Below, one piece after another: positions 7,134-16,248 of a stretch of DNA of 64,000 bases. Numbering within the stretch: position 1 is the first letter of the stretch; each line of letters begins with the position of its first letter. Made by a program: the position numbers and the translations under genes. Under the pieces are notes generated by a model. The model ran no database searches. It saw only the letters and a list, made by a program, of their open reading frames with translations, and had not been told where the DNA came from. Location: positions 124,001-188,000 of the forward strand of contig JAHZHL010000035.1 of NCBI GenBank assembly GCA_019420305.1, read 5' to 3'. Source of the stretch: Bacillota bacterium. GTDB lineage: Bacteria; Bacillota; Clostridia; Peptostreptococcales; Anaerovoracaceae.

Positions 7134-8450
7134 TTACATCTGATCCACGGAATCCAGTACCTGATCCACAATCTTCATCGCGTCTTTCAGTTCTTTTTCG
7201 GTAATAATCAGCGGCGGAGCGAGGATAATCATATTTTCATGGGAATAAGTGAAAATTCCCTCTTTCATGAGCATTCCGATAATCTTCGCCATAATCCCCT
7301 TTGCATCGTCATTAAACGATACAAGGGGAGTTCCGCTTTCATCTTTTACCAGTTCCATCGCCGCGAACAGCCCGATCTGCCGGATCTCCCCGACGCAGGA
7401 ATGCTTCTTCGCCAGTTCTGCCAGAAGCTCTCCCAGAACGGCTCCCTGGCTGGCGACATTTTCCTCAATTTTCAGCCGCTTGTACTCATGGATCGCGGCA
7501 ACCGCCGCAGCGCAGCCCATGGGATGTGCATTATAGGTGAGACCGCACATCATGGTATGATCGTCAAAATATTTCTGAACTTTTTCTGAAACAATCACGC
7601 CCCCAATCGGAACATAACCGCAGGTTACGCCTTTCGCGAAAGTCACCAGATCCGGTTCAATATCAAAGTGCTGGAAAGCGAACGCCTTTCCGGTCCGGTA
7701 CCAGCCGGTCATCACCTCGTCGCAGACCATTAATATGCCATACTTTGTGCAAAGCTCTCGGACGCCTTTCATCCACTTCCGCGGCGGGATCAGAACACCG
7801 TTTGACCCTACCACGGTTTCCAGGAAAATCGCCGCGATGTTTTCCGGTCCTTCATAGAGAATCTGATTTTCCAGCAATTCCAGATAAAAGTCCGCCGCGT
7901 CCTCTTCATTCTTAAAGGCAGCCTGCTTCGGAGCCCTATATGGATACGGGCCGTCATATTTTACAAATCCCGCTGGCCCCGGTTCATTGGCAAAATGCCG
8001 TGGTTCGCCGGTAAGCATCCCCGCGCCGGCAGTAGAACCGTGGTAGCTGCGGTACATGGAAAAAATCTTCCATTTCCCTGTATACTGCTTTGCCATTTTA
8101 ATCGCGTTTTCATTGGACTCAGCTCCGGCATTCGTGAAAAAAACTTTGGCATTCTTCATTCCCGATAATTCCACAACCGCCTCAGCCGCGTCGGATCGCA
8201 CGTCAATCGCGAATGCCGGACTGATAAACGGCATTTTATCCGCCTGTTCTTTCATCGCCTGAATAATTGCCTCGTTTCCATGCCCCAGGTTTAAATTCAC
8301 CAGCTGAGAGGACATATCGTAATATTTTTGACCTTCATCGTCCCAGAAATAAATTCCCTCGGCTTTTGTGATAACCTTTGGATTAATCGCGTTCTGCGCG
8401 CTCCATGAATGCAGATTGTATTTCAGACTTTTTTCTTTGATACTTGTCAT
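7134..8450 (-). CDS. Class III omega-aminotransferase, probable beta-alanine (or taurine):pyruvate type
   Basis: 438 residues, PLP-dependent fold type I, subgroup II. Motifs: FFTNAGAESNENAIKMAK (cofactor phosphate), MYRSYHGSTAGAG, VCDEVMTGWYRTG (Asp that binds the pyridine N), and FAKGVTCGYVPIGG with the Schiff-base Lys. The overall pattern resembles taurine:pyruvate and beta-alanine:pyruvate aminotransferases. It is the last gene of an eight-gene operon whose other members make beta-alanine from uracil, so beta-alanine is the most likely amino donor, giving malonate semialdehyde. Taurine is the obvious alternative, since the two substrates are analogues. ATG start with AAAGGGA upstream. Confidence 0.85.
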   Translation of the reverse strand: MTSIKEKSLKYNLHSWSAQNAINPKVITKAEGIYFWDDEGQKYYDMSSQLVNLNLGHGNEAIIQAMKEQADKMPFISPAFAIDVRSDAAEAVVELSGMKNAKVFFTNAGAESNENAIKMAKQYTGKWKIFSMYRSYHGSTAGAGMLTGEPRHFANEPGPAGFVKYDGPYPYRAPKQAAFKNEEDAADFYLELLENQILYEGPENIAAIFLETVVGSNGVLIPPRKWMKGVRELCTKYGILMVCDEVMTGWYRTGKAFAFQHFDIEPDLVTFAKGVTCGYVPIGGVIVSEKVQKYFDDHTMMCGLTYNAHPMGCAAAVAAIHEYKRLKIEENVASQGAVLGELLAELAKKHSCVGEIRQIGLFAAMELVKDESGTPLVSFNDDAKGIMAKIIGMLMKEGIFTYSHENMIILAPPLIITEKELKDAMKIVDQVLDSVDQM

Positions 8451-8474
8451 AGTTCTGTCCCTTTCTGTTCCTGA

Positions 8475-9326
8475 TTACTGTTTGCCCGAAATGCCGATCA
8501 GTTCTTCAATCGCTCTCGCTAACCCGTCGCGCTCATTACTGCCCGCAATATAATCCGCGCAGGCCTTTACACAGTCTTCTCCATTTCCCATGGCTACTGA
8601 AATTCCCGCGCTCTGAAGCATTTCCATGTCGTTTCGGCTGTCTCCCGCCGCCATTACATCCAGCATATCAATCTGCAGTTTTCCGCACAGGAGCTCCAGC
8701 GTTTTCGCCTTATTGCAGCTTTCCGCGACAAACTCGATATTTTTTCTTCCGGAGGAGGTTACATGCGCGTGCTTTATCATTGCCAGTTCTTCCTCCATTC
8801 TGCCGCGCAGAACTTCCTGTTCAAAATAGACGGCAACTTTTTCAATTCTGGTGTTGTGAACATCCAGAAGGTTCACGACGCCTCTCACCGGCACTCTGGT
8901 CTCCAGCACATACTCGCGATCCCGGTAACCGATCTGATTCCGCGCGATTTTTTTGTAATAGGCGTGCTCCATATAGGCGCTGCCTTTCACATACACTTCG
9001 ACCATCAGGTCTTTTTTCTGGAGAAACTGTTTGATTTCCTCCACTCCGGACGGCGAAATATAATCGTGGTACAGCACTTCCGCATTCCGCGCGCTGCGAA
9101 TCTCTGCGCCATTGGAAGTAATCACATACCGTACCGCTTTTTCGCCGCCGCATTCCAGATCCAGCAGCTGCGGCGGCAGCGATTTGTAACACCGTCCTGT
9201 CACCGGCACGATTTCCGCGCCCGCGCGAATCGCCCCGCACAATGCATGTTTTGTTTTCTCCGTCAGTTGATTTTGTGGATTCAGGGTTGTTCCATCTAAA
9301 TCAAGGGCGATTAATTTTACATCCAT
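8475..9326 (-). CDS. HAD-superfamily hydrolase, Cof type
   Basis: 283 residues. Motif I is ALDLDGTTLN at the N-terminus (nucleophile Asp and acid Asp), with the later motifs NKAKTLELL and AAGDSRNDMEML near residues 207 and 234 (Lys and Asp-Asp), as in Cof-type phosphatases (HAD subfamily IIB). The start is set at the ATG 9324-9326 because AAAGGA lies 6 bp upstream; a longer frame to 9374 lacks a site. It sits 24 bp before the aminotransferase and ~100 bp after the carboxyltransferase gene. Cof phosphatases act on sugar phosphates, PLP and nucleotides. A role in PLP homeostasis or nucleotide dephosphorylation would fit, but is a guess. Confidence 0.85.
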   Translation of the reverse strand: MDVKLIALDLDGTTLNPQNQLTEKTKHALCGAIRAGAEIVPVTGRCYKSLPPQLLDLECGGEKAVRYVITSNGAEIRSARNAEVLYHDYISPSGVEEIKQFLQKKDLMVEVYVKGSAYMEHAYYKKIARNQIGYRDREYVLETRVPVRGVVNLLDVHNTRIEKVAVYFEQEVLRGRMEEELAMIKHAHVTSSGRKNIEFVAESCNKAKTLELLCGKLQIDMLDVMAAGDSRNDMEMLQSAGISVAMGNGEDCVKACADYIAGSNERDGLARAIEELIGISGKQ

Positions 9327-9428
9327 CCAAAATCCTTTCTGTACTGACCAGGCATATGCCGGCCGCGCACACACTTCCGACCGGCATATACCGTATCATT
9401 TCTGTCAGCACGTTATTCCAATTATAAT

Positions 9429-10973
9429 TTAAAGAGGTATGTTCGAATGCTTTTTATAAGGCACTGCCGCCTTTTTATTGCGGATGATCCGCAGATCCCG
9501 GATGATTCTGGCACGCAGCTGCTCCGGATCGATGACATCATCCACAATACCGTATTCCGCCCCTTTATACGGGTTCAGAAACGTCTCTTTATACTTCTGT
9601 GTCAGTTCCGCTCTTTTTGCCGCCTGATCCTCCGCTTCCGCGATCTCATGTTTGAAAACAATATTGGCGGCGCCTTCCGCTCCCATAATCGCAAGTTCTC
9701 CGGTGGGAAGCGCCAGTACAAAATCCGCTCCCATCCCTTTGCCGCACATGGCCGAATACGCGCCTCCGTAATCTTTGCGGATGACAACTGTAATCTTTGG
9801 CACCGTCGCTTCGGAATAGGCAAACAGCATTTTCGCGCCGTTTCGGATAATTCCGTTGTGTTCCTGCACCACTCCCGGAAGATACCCCGGCGTATCCGCC
9901 AGCGTAATCAGCGGAATGTTATAGCAGTCACAAAACCGCACAAACCTCGCGGCCTTCCAGGAAGCGTTCACATCAATACATCCGGCCAGCACTCTCGGCT
10001 GATTTCCCACGATTCCGACCGTCTCTCCTCCCATTCTGGCAAATCCGACTACCATATTCTGCGCGAAGCTTTCCTGCACTTCCATAAAATCCCGATTATC
10101 CACAAAACACCGGATAATCTCTTTCATATCAAAGGATTTCTGCGCGTCCACGGGGATGATATTTTTAATTTCCAGGGTCTTGCGGTCAATCGGATCATTT
10201 TCCGCATACCGCGGCGGCATTTCTTTACTGTTGGAAGGGAGAAACGAAAGCAGACGCCTGGCTACGGCAAAGCCGTCCTGTTCCGAATTTACAACGAAAT
10301 GCGCGAGTCCGGTAATCCTTCCGTGAACTCCGGCGCCTCCGATCGCGTCAAAGGTCGTCTTTTCTCCCGTAACCGATTCGATGACCGCGGGCCCGGTAAT
10401 AAACATTTTTCCGATGGGATTCACCTGGATAATGAAGTCTGTCAGCGCCGCGCAGTAGGAGGTTCCGCCCGCGCAGGTTCCCAGAATCAGAGAAATCTGC
10501 GGAATCCACCCGGAAGCCAGACTGGTTTTGCCAAAGGTCGAACAGTAGGCATGGAGGGCGGAAACGCCTTCCTGTATTCTCGCTCCCGCCGCATCATTAA
10601 AGGAGATCATCGGGTACCCGGCTTCCATGGCCTTTTCAAAGCCGTTCATAATTTTATCGCGGCCCGCTTCTCCCATAGATCCTCCCATAATCGTTACATC
10701 ATTGGCATAGGCGAAAACAGGTCTTCCGTCTACATTTCCATATCCGCAGAGAACGCCTTCATTTCCCAGATCTTTTTCATTTAATCCAAAATCCGCGCAG
10801 CGGTTTTTTGTCCAGGGTTTCATCTCAATATAGGTACCCGGATCAAAGAAAAGTTCGATCCGCTCTTCCGCCGTCAGCTTGCCGGCCTTATGCATCTTAT
10901 CTACCCGTTTCTGACTGCTGCTGATTTTTAATGCCTCTCTTTTTTGCCTGTATGCTTCATACCGATCTGTCAT
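9429..10973 (-). CDS. Acyl-CoA carboxyltransferase subunit (PccB/MmdA family), possible malonyl-CoA decarboxylase component
   Basis: 514 residues, full-length tandem crotonase-fold carboxyltransferase. N-terminal half with FNDAAGARIQEGV and GTCAGGTSYCAAL; C-terminal half with LADTPGYLPG and KDYGGAYSAMCGKGMGAD. The residue after GGAY, which helps set acyl-chain choice in this family (Asp in propionyl-CoA enzymes), is Ser here. No biotin carboxylase, biotin carrier or membrane decarboxylase subunit is encoded nearby. It may therefore work with subunits encoded elsewhere, or act as a decarboxylase/transcarboxylase on malonyl-CoA made from malonate semialdehyde. Its place inside a pyrimidine operon is unusual. 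Substrate is inferred. Confidence 0.85.
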   Translation of the reverse strand: MTDRYEAYRQKREALKISSSQKRVDKMHKAGKLTAEERIELFFDPGTYIEMKPWTKNRCADFGLNEKDLGNEGVLCGYGNVDGRPVFAYANDVTIMGGSMGEAGRDKIMNGFEKAMEAGYPMISFNDAAGARIQEGVSALHAYCSTFGKTSLASGWIPQISLILGTCAGGTSYCAALTDFIIQVNPIGKMFITGPAVIESVTGEKTTFDAIGGAGVHGRITGLAHFVVNSEQDGFAVARRLLSFLPSNSKEMPPRYAENDPIDRKTLEIKNIIPVDAQKSFDMKEIIRCFVDNRDFMEVQESFAQNMVVGFARMGGETVGIVGNQPRVLAGCIDVNASWKAARFVRFCDCYNIPLITLADTPGYLPGVVQEHNGIIRNGAKMLFAYSEATVPKITVVIRKDYGGAYSAMCGKGMGADFVLALPTGELAIMGAEGAANIVFKHEIAEAEDQAAKRAELTQKYKETFLNPYKGAEYGIVDDVIDPEQLRARIIRDLRIIRNKKAAVPYKKHSNIPL

Positions 10974-10985
10974 TCTGCTCTCCTT

Positions 10986-12389
10986 CTATAACACCGGGCC
11001 TGTAAAGGAAAGCGCTTCACACTTGAGCCGCCTTCCGTCACCACGTTTTCCCAGGAACGTTCCGTCTTTGAACACCAGCTTCCCTCTGCTGTAGGTTGCC
11101 TCGGGATAGCCCTTCAGTTTCACGCCCTCCCATATCGTGTGATCCGTATCGCCGTGCATGGCATCGTTGGTAATCGTAAACTCTTTTTCCGGATCGTAAA
11201 TCACCAGATCCGCGTCTAAACCAGCCTGTACCGCGCCTTTCCGGCGTGAAATTCCAAAGAGTCTGGCAGGATTCGCCGCGCACAGTTCCACAACCCGGTT
11301 AAAGCTGAGTCTTCCCGCGACTGCCTGGGACAGCATGTACGGATACATATTCTCTACTCCCGCGCAGCCGTTTGGAATCGTTGTAAAGTCTCCGGGTGTT
11401 CCGTCTTTTTTCGTAATGCCCCAGTCTTTTTCCGATTGCCTGAACGGGCAGTGATCGGTGGCAATGGTAGCAATCGCTCCATTTTGAATTCCCTTCCAGA
11501 GGGCGTCCTGGGATTCCTGATTTTTCATTGGGGGAGAACATACAAAGTCCCGTCCCCGCTCTCTTTTGTATACTTCATTTGTAAAGTGCAGGTACTGGGG
11601 ACAGGTTTCCGCGAAAATCGGATACCCCTGCCGCCTCGCTTCTTCCACAGCTTCCATACCCATCTTATCCGCAAGATGGACAATATACAGGGGAGCTCCC
11701 GCCATTTTCGCCAGGTTGATGGCCCGTACATCCGCTTCCCCTTCCACCATCTCATTTTTGGACATATAATGCCACCAGGCGGAAACCTTTCCCTCCGCAA
11801 GGTACTGGTTCACCAGCAGGGCATTGACATCTTTATTTTCCGCGTGGACGCCGACCAGGGCGCCAATCTTCGCCGATTTTTGGAGGACTTTATAAAAAGA
11901 TCCGTCATCCACGCCGAAATCATAAACCATATAGACCTTAAAGGAAGAAATTCCGTACTCCACCGCCTCTTCCATCGAATCCAGCAATTCCTCTGTCGAT
12001 ACATCCGCTACGCCAATATGAAAGGCGTAGTCCACCGCCGCGTCCGGCGCTGCCAGCCTGTCTCTGCGTTTTGCCGCGTCCACCAGCCGTTCGCCTTTTT
12101 CCTGCTGCGCGAAGTCAAAGACCGTTGTTGTCCCTCCGCAGGCGGCGGAACGGGTTCCCGCGTAGTAATCGTCGGAAGAGATGGTGCCGCCAAAGGGCAG
12201 CGCCAGATGCGTATGTCCGTCAATAGCGCCGGGAAGTACCAGTTTTCCCCGGGCATCAACAACCTCTTCAAAACCCGTTTCTTTAAAACCTGTCCCGACC
12301 GCCGCAATTCTTTCATCCTGAACCGCGACATCTGCCGGATATGTTTCCGTTGGCGTGACCACGGTTCCGTTTTTAATTAACAATCTCAT
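10986..12389 (-). CDS. hydA: Dihydropyrimidinase / D-hydantoinase
   Basis: 467 residues, cyclic amidohydrolase. DGHTH holds the first metal ligands, and SSFKVYM near residue 150 carries the Lys that is carbamylated between the two metals. VGVHAEN, LYIVHLAD and TDHCPF supply the remaining His and Asp ligands. The enzyme opens 5,6-dihydrouracil to N-carbamoyl-beta-alanine. It follows preA by 14 bp, and the neighbours make and use exactly these intermediates. The related HyuA/YgeZ hydantoinases are an alternative, but the PreT/PreA context favours dihydropyrimidine. Confidence 0.93.
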   Translation of the reverse strand: MRLLIKNGTVVTPTETYPADVAVQDERIAAVGTGFKETGFEEVVDARGKLVLPGAIDGHTHLALPFGGTISSDDYYAGTRSAACGGTTTVFDFAQQEKGERLVDAAKRRDRLAAPDAAVDYAFHIGVADVSTEELLDSMEEAVEYGISSFKVYMVYDFGVDDGSFYKVLQKSAKIGALVGVHAENKDVNALLVNQYLAEGKVSAWWHYMSKNEMVEGEADVRAINLAKMAGAPLYIVHLADKMGMEAVEEARRQGYPIFAETCPQYLHFTNEVYKRERGRDFVCSPPMKNQESQDALWKGIQNGAIATIATDHCPFRQSEKDWGITKKDGTPGDFTTIPNGCAGVENMYPYMLSQAVAGRLSFNRVVELCAANPARLFGISRRKGAVQAGLDADLVIYDPEKEFTITNDAMHGDTDHTIWEGVKLKGYPEATYSRGKLVFKDGTFLGKRGDGRRLKCEALSFTGPVL

Positions 12390-12403
12390 ACTGAACCTCT
12401 CTC

Positions 12404-13660
12404 TTATTCAAAGGTTTCTTTTAATTTCAGTTCTTCCGGCTGACATCCTTCTCTCCAGACCAGTTCCCCCGGCAGAATGCAGTCCTGTACCGGGCACACT
12501 CTCTGGCAGAGATGGCAGCCCACACAATGATCTTTGTTCAGCTTCGGACGTCTCTTTTCCGAATCCCATTCAATCGCCTGATGCCCGCCATCATAACAAG
12601 ATACATAGCATCTGCCGCATCCCACACATTTTTCCTCATTGAAATCAGGCCGAATCTGATAGGTTCTCGTCAGCTCTGACGGCGATACGATATTGGGAAC
12701 CGCTTTCCCGACCAGTTCGTCCAGGCTGTTAAATCCCTTTTCATCCATGTAGTGCTGCATTCCGGAAATCATGTCTTCTACAATCCGGTATCCGTATTCC
12801 ATGACCGCGGTGGTCACCTGAACATTTCTCGCGCCTACCAGAAGAAAATCCAGAGCGTCCGACCAGGTGTAGATCCCGCCTACTCCGGAAAGAGGCACTC
12901 CCTTTAATTCCGGATAGCCTGCCATTTCCGTTATAAAGCGCAGGGCGATTGGTTTGACCGCCGCTCCGGAATATCCGGAGATAGCGGATTTACCGTTAAT
13001 GACCGGCTGTGTAGTAAACAGATCCTTGTCAATATCAATGACGGATTTTACCGTATTAATAGCGGAAATCCCTGCCGCGCCGCCCTTGATGGCAGCCAGG
13101 GCGGGTGGAATCATGCTGGTTACATTCGGGGTCATTTTCGCGATGACCGGCAGATTTGTCCCGCTGACCGCAGCCCGTGTAAAGGATTCTACCAGCTGCG
13201 GATTGGTACCTACATCCGATCCCATATTTTCTCTTCCCATGTGCGGACAGGAGAGATTAATTTCAATTCCGTCCGCGTCCGCCTGTTCCGCGTAGCTGCA
13301 GAGCAGTTTCCAGTCTTCTTCCGTCTGCCCCATAAAGGAAGCGAAAATCACATGGTCCGGATAATCCCGTTTCAGCCGCCTCATATGTTCCAGATTTTCT
13401 TCTAATGTATTCTGGGACGCATGCTCACAATTTTTAAATCCGATCCAGGGTTCCCCGGCATTTCCGTAGCTTCCGAAAATCGGAGAAATTTCATTCTCTT
13501 TCCACAGGTCGATGGTCTTGTAAAAAACACCTCCCCATCCCGCTTCAAAGCACTTCGCGATCATATCGTAATTGTTCCCTACCGGAGAGGACGAAAGAAA
13601 AAACGGATTCCTGCATTTGATTCCGGCAAATTCAATGGATAAATCTTTTTTTACTGACAT
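12404..13660 (-). CDS. preA: NAD-dependent dihydropyrimidine dehydrogenase, FMN/Fe-S subunit PreA
   Basis: 418 residues. TIM-barrel dihydroorotate-dehydrogenase-like domain (residues ~5-310) with LSCPHMGRENMG, which contains the catalytic Cys loop, and ISAINTVKS. The C-terminal ferredoxin domain has two 4Fe-4S motifs, CVGCGRCYVSC and CVGCHLCQRVC. With PreT it reduces uracil and thymine to the 5,6-dihydro forms, or runs the reverse reaction. Its ATG overlaps the end of preT by 10 bp, indicating translational coupling of the two subunits. Confidence 0.95.
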   Translation of the reverse strand: MSVKKDLSIEFAGIKCRNPFFLSSSPVGNNYDMIAKCFEAGWGGVFYKTIDLWKENEISPIFGSYGNAGEPWIGFKNCEHASQNTLEENLEHMRRLKRDYPDHVIFASFMGQTEEDWKLLCSYAEQADADGIEINLSCPHMGRENMGSDVGTNPQLVESFTRAAVSGTNLPVIAKMTPNVTSMIPPALAAIKGGAAGISAINTVKSVIDIDKDLFTTQPVINGKSAISGYSGAAVKPIALRFITEMAGYPELKGVPLSGVGGIYTWSDALDFLLVGARNVQVTTAVMEYGYRIVEDMISGMQHYMDEKGFNSLDELVGKAVPNIVSPSELTRTYQIRPDFNEEKCVGCGRCYVSCYDGGHQAIEWDSEKRRPKLNKDHCVGCHLCQRVCPVQDCILPGELVWREGCQPEELKLKETFE

Positions 13661-14877
13661 TCTTTTTCACCTGCTTTCTTTTCCAGATACGAAATGATGG
13701 AACGCGCCGCTTCCTTTCCTTCTTTTACGGCTTCCACCACCGTCTTTCCTCCGTTCACGAAATCGCCTCCGGCGAAAACGCCTTCCGCGTCCATTCCCTC
13801 CAGAGGTTCCGCGGCCTGCCCAATCGCGAATACAACCGTATCCGCCTTAATCATGGCGAAAGATTGACCGTCTCTTCCTGAAAACCGTACTCCGTCCACA
13901 GCGCCGTCCTTTGCCAGGATCTCCTCAGGCGCGAATTCTGTGGTTATGGTCACTCCCATAGCCTGAACATATTTGATTTCCGCCATATCCGCCGGCGCTT
14001 CTTCGATGGTTCTTCTGTAATAGATCATAACCTTGTCCGCGCCCGCGAGCTTGGCTGTCGCGGCACAGTCCATGGCAACGTCGCCCCCTCCGATGACGAT
14101 CACCTTCTTGCCGATGTCTGATTTCCCGCCGGTTTCTCTCGCGGCTTTCAGGTAGTCCAGCGCGGGATATACACCTTTTGCCTCCATTCCCGGAAGCTCC
14201 GGCAGTTTTGTTTTCCACATGCCGGTTCCGGCAAATACCGCGTCATAATCTTTTCTCAGCTCAGCCGCGGATGTGATGTTCCTGCCCAGAACGAATTTCA
14301 CACCCAGATCCGCAATCAGCTTCACATCATAATCCACGGTTTCCTGCGGCAGCCTTGCCGGAACAATGCCGTAGGTCAGCATGCCTCCCGCTTTTTCCTG
14401 AGAATCGTACACCGTCACTTCATAGCCTTCTCGAGCCAGCACAGCTGCCGCGCTCAGAGATGCCGGACCCGCTCCGACGCAGGCGACACGACCCGCCTTC
14501 TTTTCTTCAGGCGCTTCCACATTTTTCATGTCAAAGGCCTTTTCCTGTTCTGTAAGGAAGCTTTGCAGCCTCCCGATTTCAATCGGTTTATCGATTCCGC
14601 AACGACTGCAGGCCTCCTGGCAAAGCTGATCGTACGGGCAGACTTTCGCGCAGCTGCCTCCTAACGGATTATTTCTTCGTATGGTTTCCGCCGCGCCCTT
14701 TACGTTGTTGAACCGCAGAGACCGGATAAACTTTGCCGGATCGGTTCCCGCCGGACAGGCCTCGCTGCACGGAGCGTCATAACACAGCAGGCATCTTCTC
14801 GCTTCTTCTCTGGCAGTCCGAAGATTATACGCTGCCGCCGCTTCTTCCAGATATTCTTTTTTCACAACCTTACTCAA
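13651..14877 (-). CDS. preT: NAD-dependent dihydropyrimidine dehydrogenase, FAD subunit PreT
   Basis: 408 residues, glutamate-synthase-small-subunit-like. The N-terminal Fe-S region has CLLCYDAPCSEAC and CAKVCPYDQLC. The FAD Rossmann motif is VGAGPASLSAA and the NAD(P) site VIGGGDVAMDCA. The protein passes electrons from NAD(P)H to PreA. The start is a TTG at 14877 with AAGGAGG 8 bp upstream; no ATG lies nearby. It is directly upstream of preA and 22 bp after the M20 hydrolase gene. Confidence 0.93.
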   Translation of the reverse strand: MSKVVKKEYLEEAAAAYNLRTAREEARRCLLCYDAPCSEACPAGTDPAKFIRSLRFNNVKGAAETIRRNNPLGGSCAKVCPYDQLCQEACSRCGIDKPIEIGRLQSFLTEQEKAFDMKNVEAPEEKKAGRVACVGAGPASLSAAAVLAREGYEVTVYDSQEKAGGMLTYGIVPARLPQETVDYDVKLIADLGVKFVLGRNITSAAELRKDYDAVFAGTGMWKTKLPELPGMEAKGVYPALDYLKAARETGGKSDIGKKVIVIGGGDVAMDCAATAKLAGADKVMIYYRRTIEEAPADMAEIKYVQAMGVTITTEFAPEEILAKDGAVDGVRFSGRDGQSFAMIKADTVVFAIGQAAEPLEGMDAEGVFAGGDFVNGGKTVVEAVKEGKEAARSIISYLEKKAGEKECQ

Positions 14878-14898
14878 TGCCTCTTCCTCCTTGTCTCT

Positions 14899-16230
14899 CT
14901 AAAAATCCAGTGTTTTAAAGTCCTCTTTTCTCATTTCCCCCGCGCTCAGGAAAATTGCCGCGTTTCCGGCCATGGCCTTTTCGATAAAATCAATCCGGCA
15001 CTTGTCGTATGGGGTATGGGCAAACTGTTCCTGCATTCCGGAATACCCGATAGTAGGTTTTCTGTAGTGTCCCGCGGTAACCGCCGCATCAGTGGCAAAG
15101 GACCAGTAGCCGTATTTAACCGGCTGTCCGATCTGCTCCAGCGCTCTGGCGCACGCCTTTGTAAATGGATGATCCTTTTTGATTTTCCAGCTTTCGGTAA
15201 ACTTGTATCCTTCCATCACCTCTCCGGTATAGCAGGTGTCGATACACGGTTTCACTTTGATATCCGCTCTGAATTCCGGATCTTCCGCCGCGATGTCATC
15301 CAGTACTTTCTGCAGAATCCGCATGGCGCTTTCTTCGGTCTCTCCGATCATCGTCCGCCTGTCAAAGGAAAGAAAACACTGATCCGGGACAATGGAAAGG
15401 GCTCCCGGTGAACATTCGATAATATTCAGAGAAATGGAGGCCGGTTCCATCTCGCCGTCCGGATCTTTCGGAAGGTTTGGAATCACTTCCTCCCGGATTT
15501 TCTCAATTACAGGCATGGCCTTATAAATCGCGTTAATCCCGTTCTGCGGACAGCTTCCGTGACTGGTTCTCCCATATACCGTAATCAGATACTCAATTCT
15601 TCCTCTGTGTCCCAAATACAGACTCAGGCTCGTGGCTTCCGAGGAAACCATGGCGTCGTAGTCCAGCCCCCGCTGCGGAAAGGTCTCTGCCAGCATGCGC
15701 CGGGTTCCGCCGTTTTGCCCGGATTCTTCGTGGACTACGCCGGTATAGATAAAATCTCCTTTCAGTTTCACTCCCTGCTGCCGCAGTTTTAAAAGAATCG
15801 CCCCCGCGTAAATCTGAAATCCGTGTCCGCTTTTTACATCCGAAGCGCCTCTTCCATGAATGCACTCGACCATTTCCTGCGCGGTTCTGTCTTCATTATC
15901 GCATTGGCATACATCAATCTCTCCTCCGTAAGGATCGTAGCCTTCCCAGTTATTCTTATCTCCGGGAGCCACATGATCCATATGGGAGTTGTACATAATG
16001 GCAGGCCCTTCTTCGTCTCCCTTTATAATTCCGATAACGTTTCCGTATTTGTCCCTGCTTACATCATCATAACCCAGCGTTTCCATCTCTTCGATCAGGA
16101 TTTTTGTCAGTTCATACTCATCACCGCTGATAGACGGGGTCCGAATCAATTTCCGGATAAACTCCACACAATCGGCCTTTAATTCCTTCGCGATTTCGTT
16201 AATCTGGTCATATAATTTTTCGTCATACAT
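14899..16230 (-). CDS. M20-family metallohydrolase of the YgeY type, candidate N-carbamoyl-beta-alanine amidohydrolase
   Basis: 443 residues. M20 metal-binding residues are visible: NSHMDHV (His, Asp), GRGASDVKSG (Asp), VVHEESGQNGG (Glu-Glu), MVSSEAT (Glu) and EQFAHTPYD (His). A dimerisation domain sits between ~200 and 320. Its nearest named relatives are the YgeY hydrolases found beside hydantoinases in purine/amino-acid loci. The classical beta-ureidopropionase step has no other candidate in this operon, so hydrolysis of N-carbamoyl-beta-alanine to beta-alanine, CO2 and NH3 is the natural inference. I use the ATG at 16228-16230 because GGGGG is 8 bp upstream; a TTG at 16245 would overlap that site. 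Confidence 0.8.
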   Translation of the reverse strand: MYDEKLYDQINEIAKELKADCVEFIRKLIRTPSISGDEYELTKILIEEMETLGYDDVSRDKYGNVIGIIKGDEEGPAIMYNSHMDHVAPGDKNNWEGYDPYGGEIDVCQCDNEDRTAQEMVECIHGRGASDVKSGHGFQIYAGAILLKLRQQGVKLKGDFIYTGVVHEESGQNGGTRRMLAETFPQRGLDYDAMVSSEATSLSLYLGHRGRIEYLITVYGRTSHGSCPQNGINAIYKAMPVIEKIREEVIPNLPKDPDGEMEPASISLNIIECSPGALSIVPDQCFLSFDRRTMIGETEESAMRILQKVLDDIAAEDPEFRADIKVKPCIDTCYTGEVMEGYKFTESWKIKKDHPFTKACARALEQIGQPVKYGYWSFATDAAVTAGHYRKPTIGYSGMQEQFAHTPYDKCRIDFIEKAMAGNAAIFLSAGEMRKEDFKTLDF

Positions 16231-16248
16231 TTTTACATCCCCCAAATT

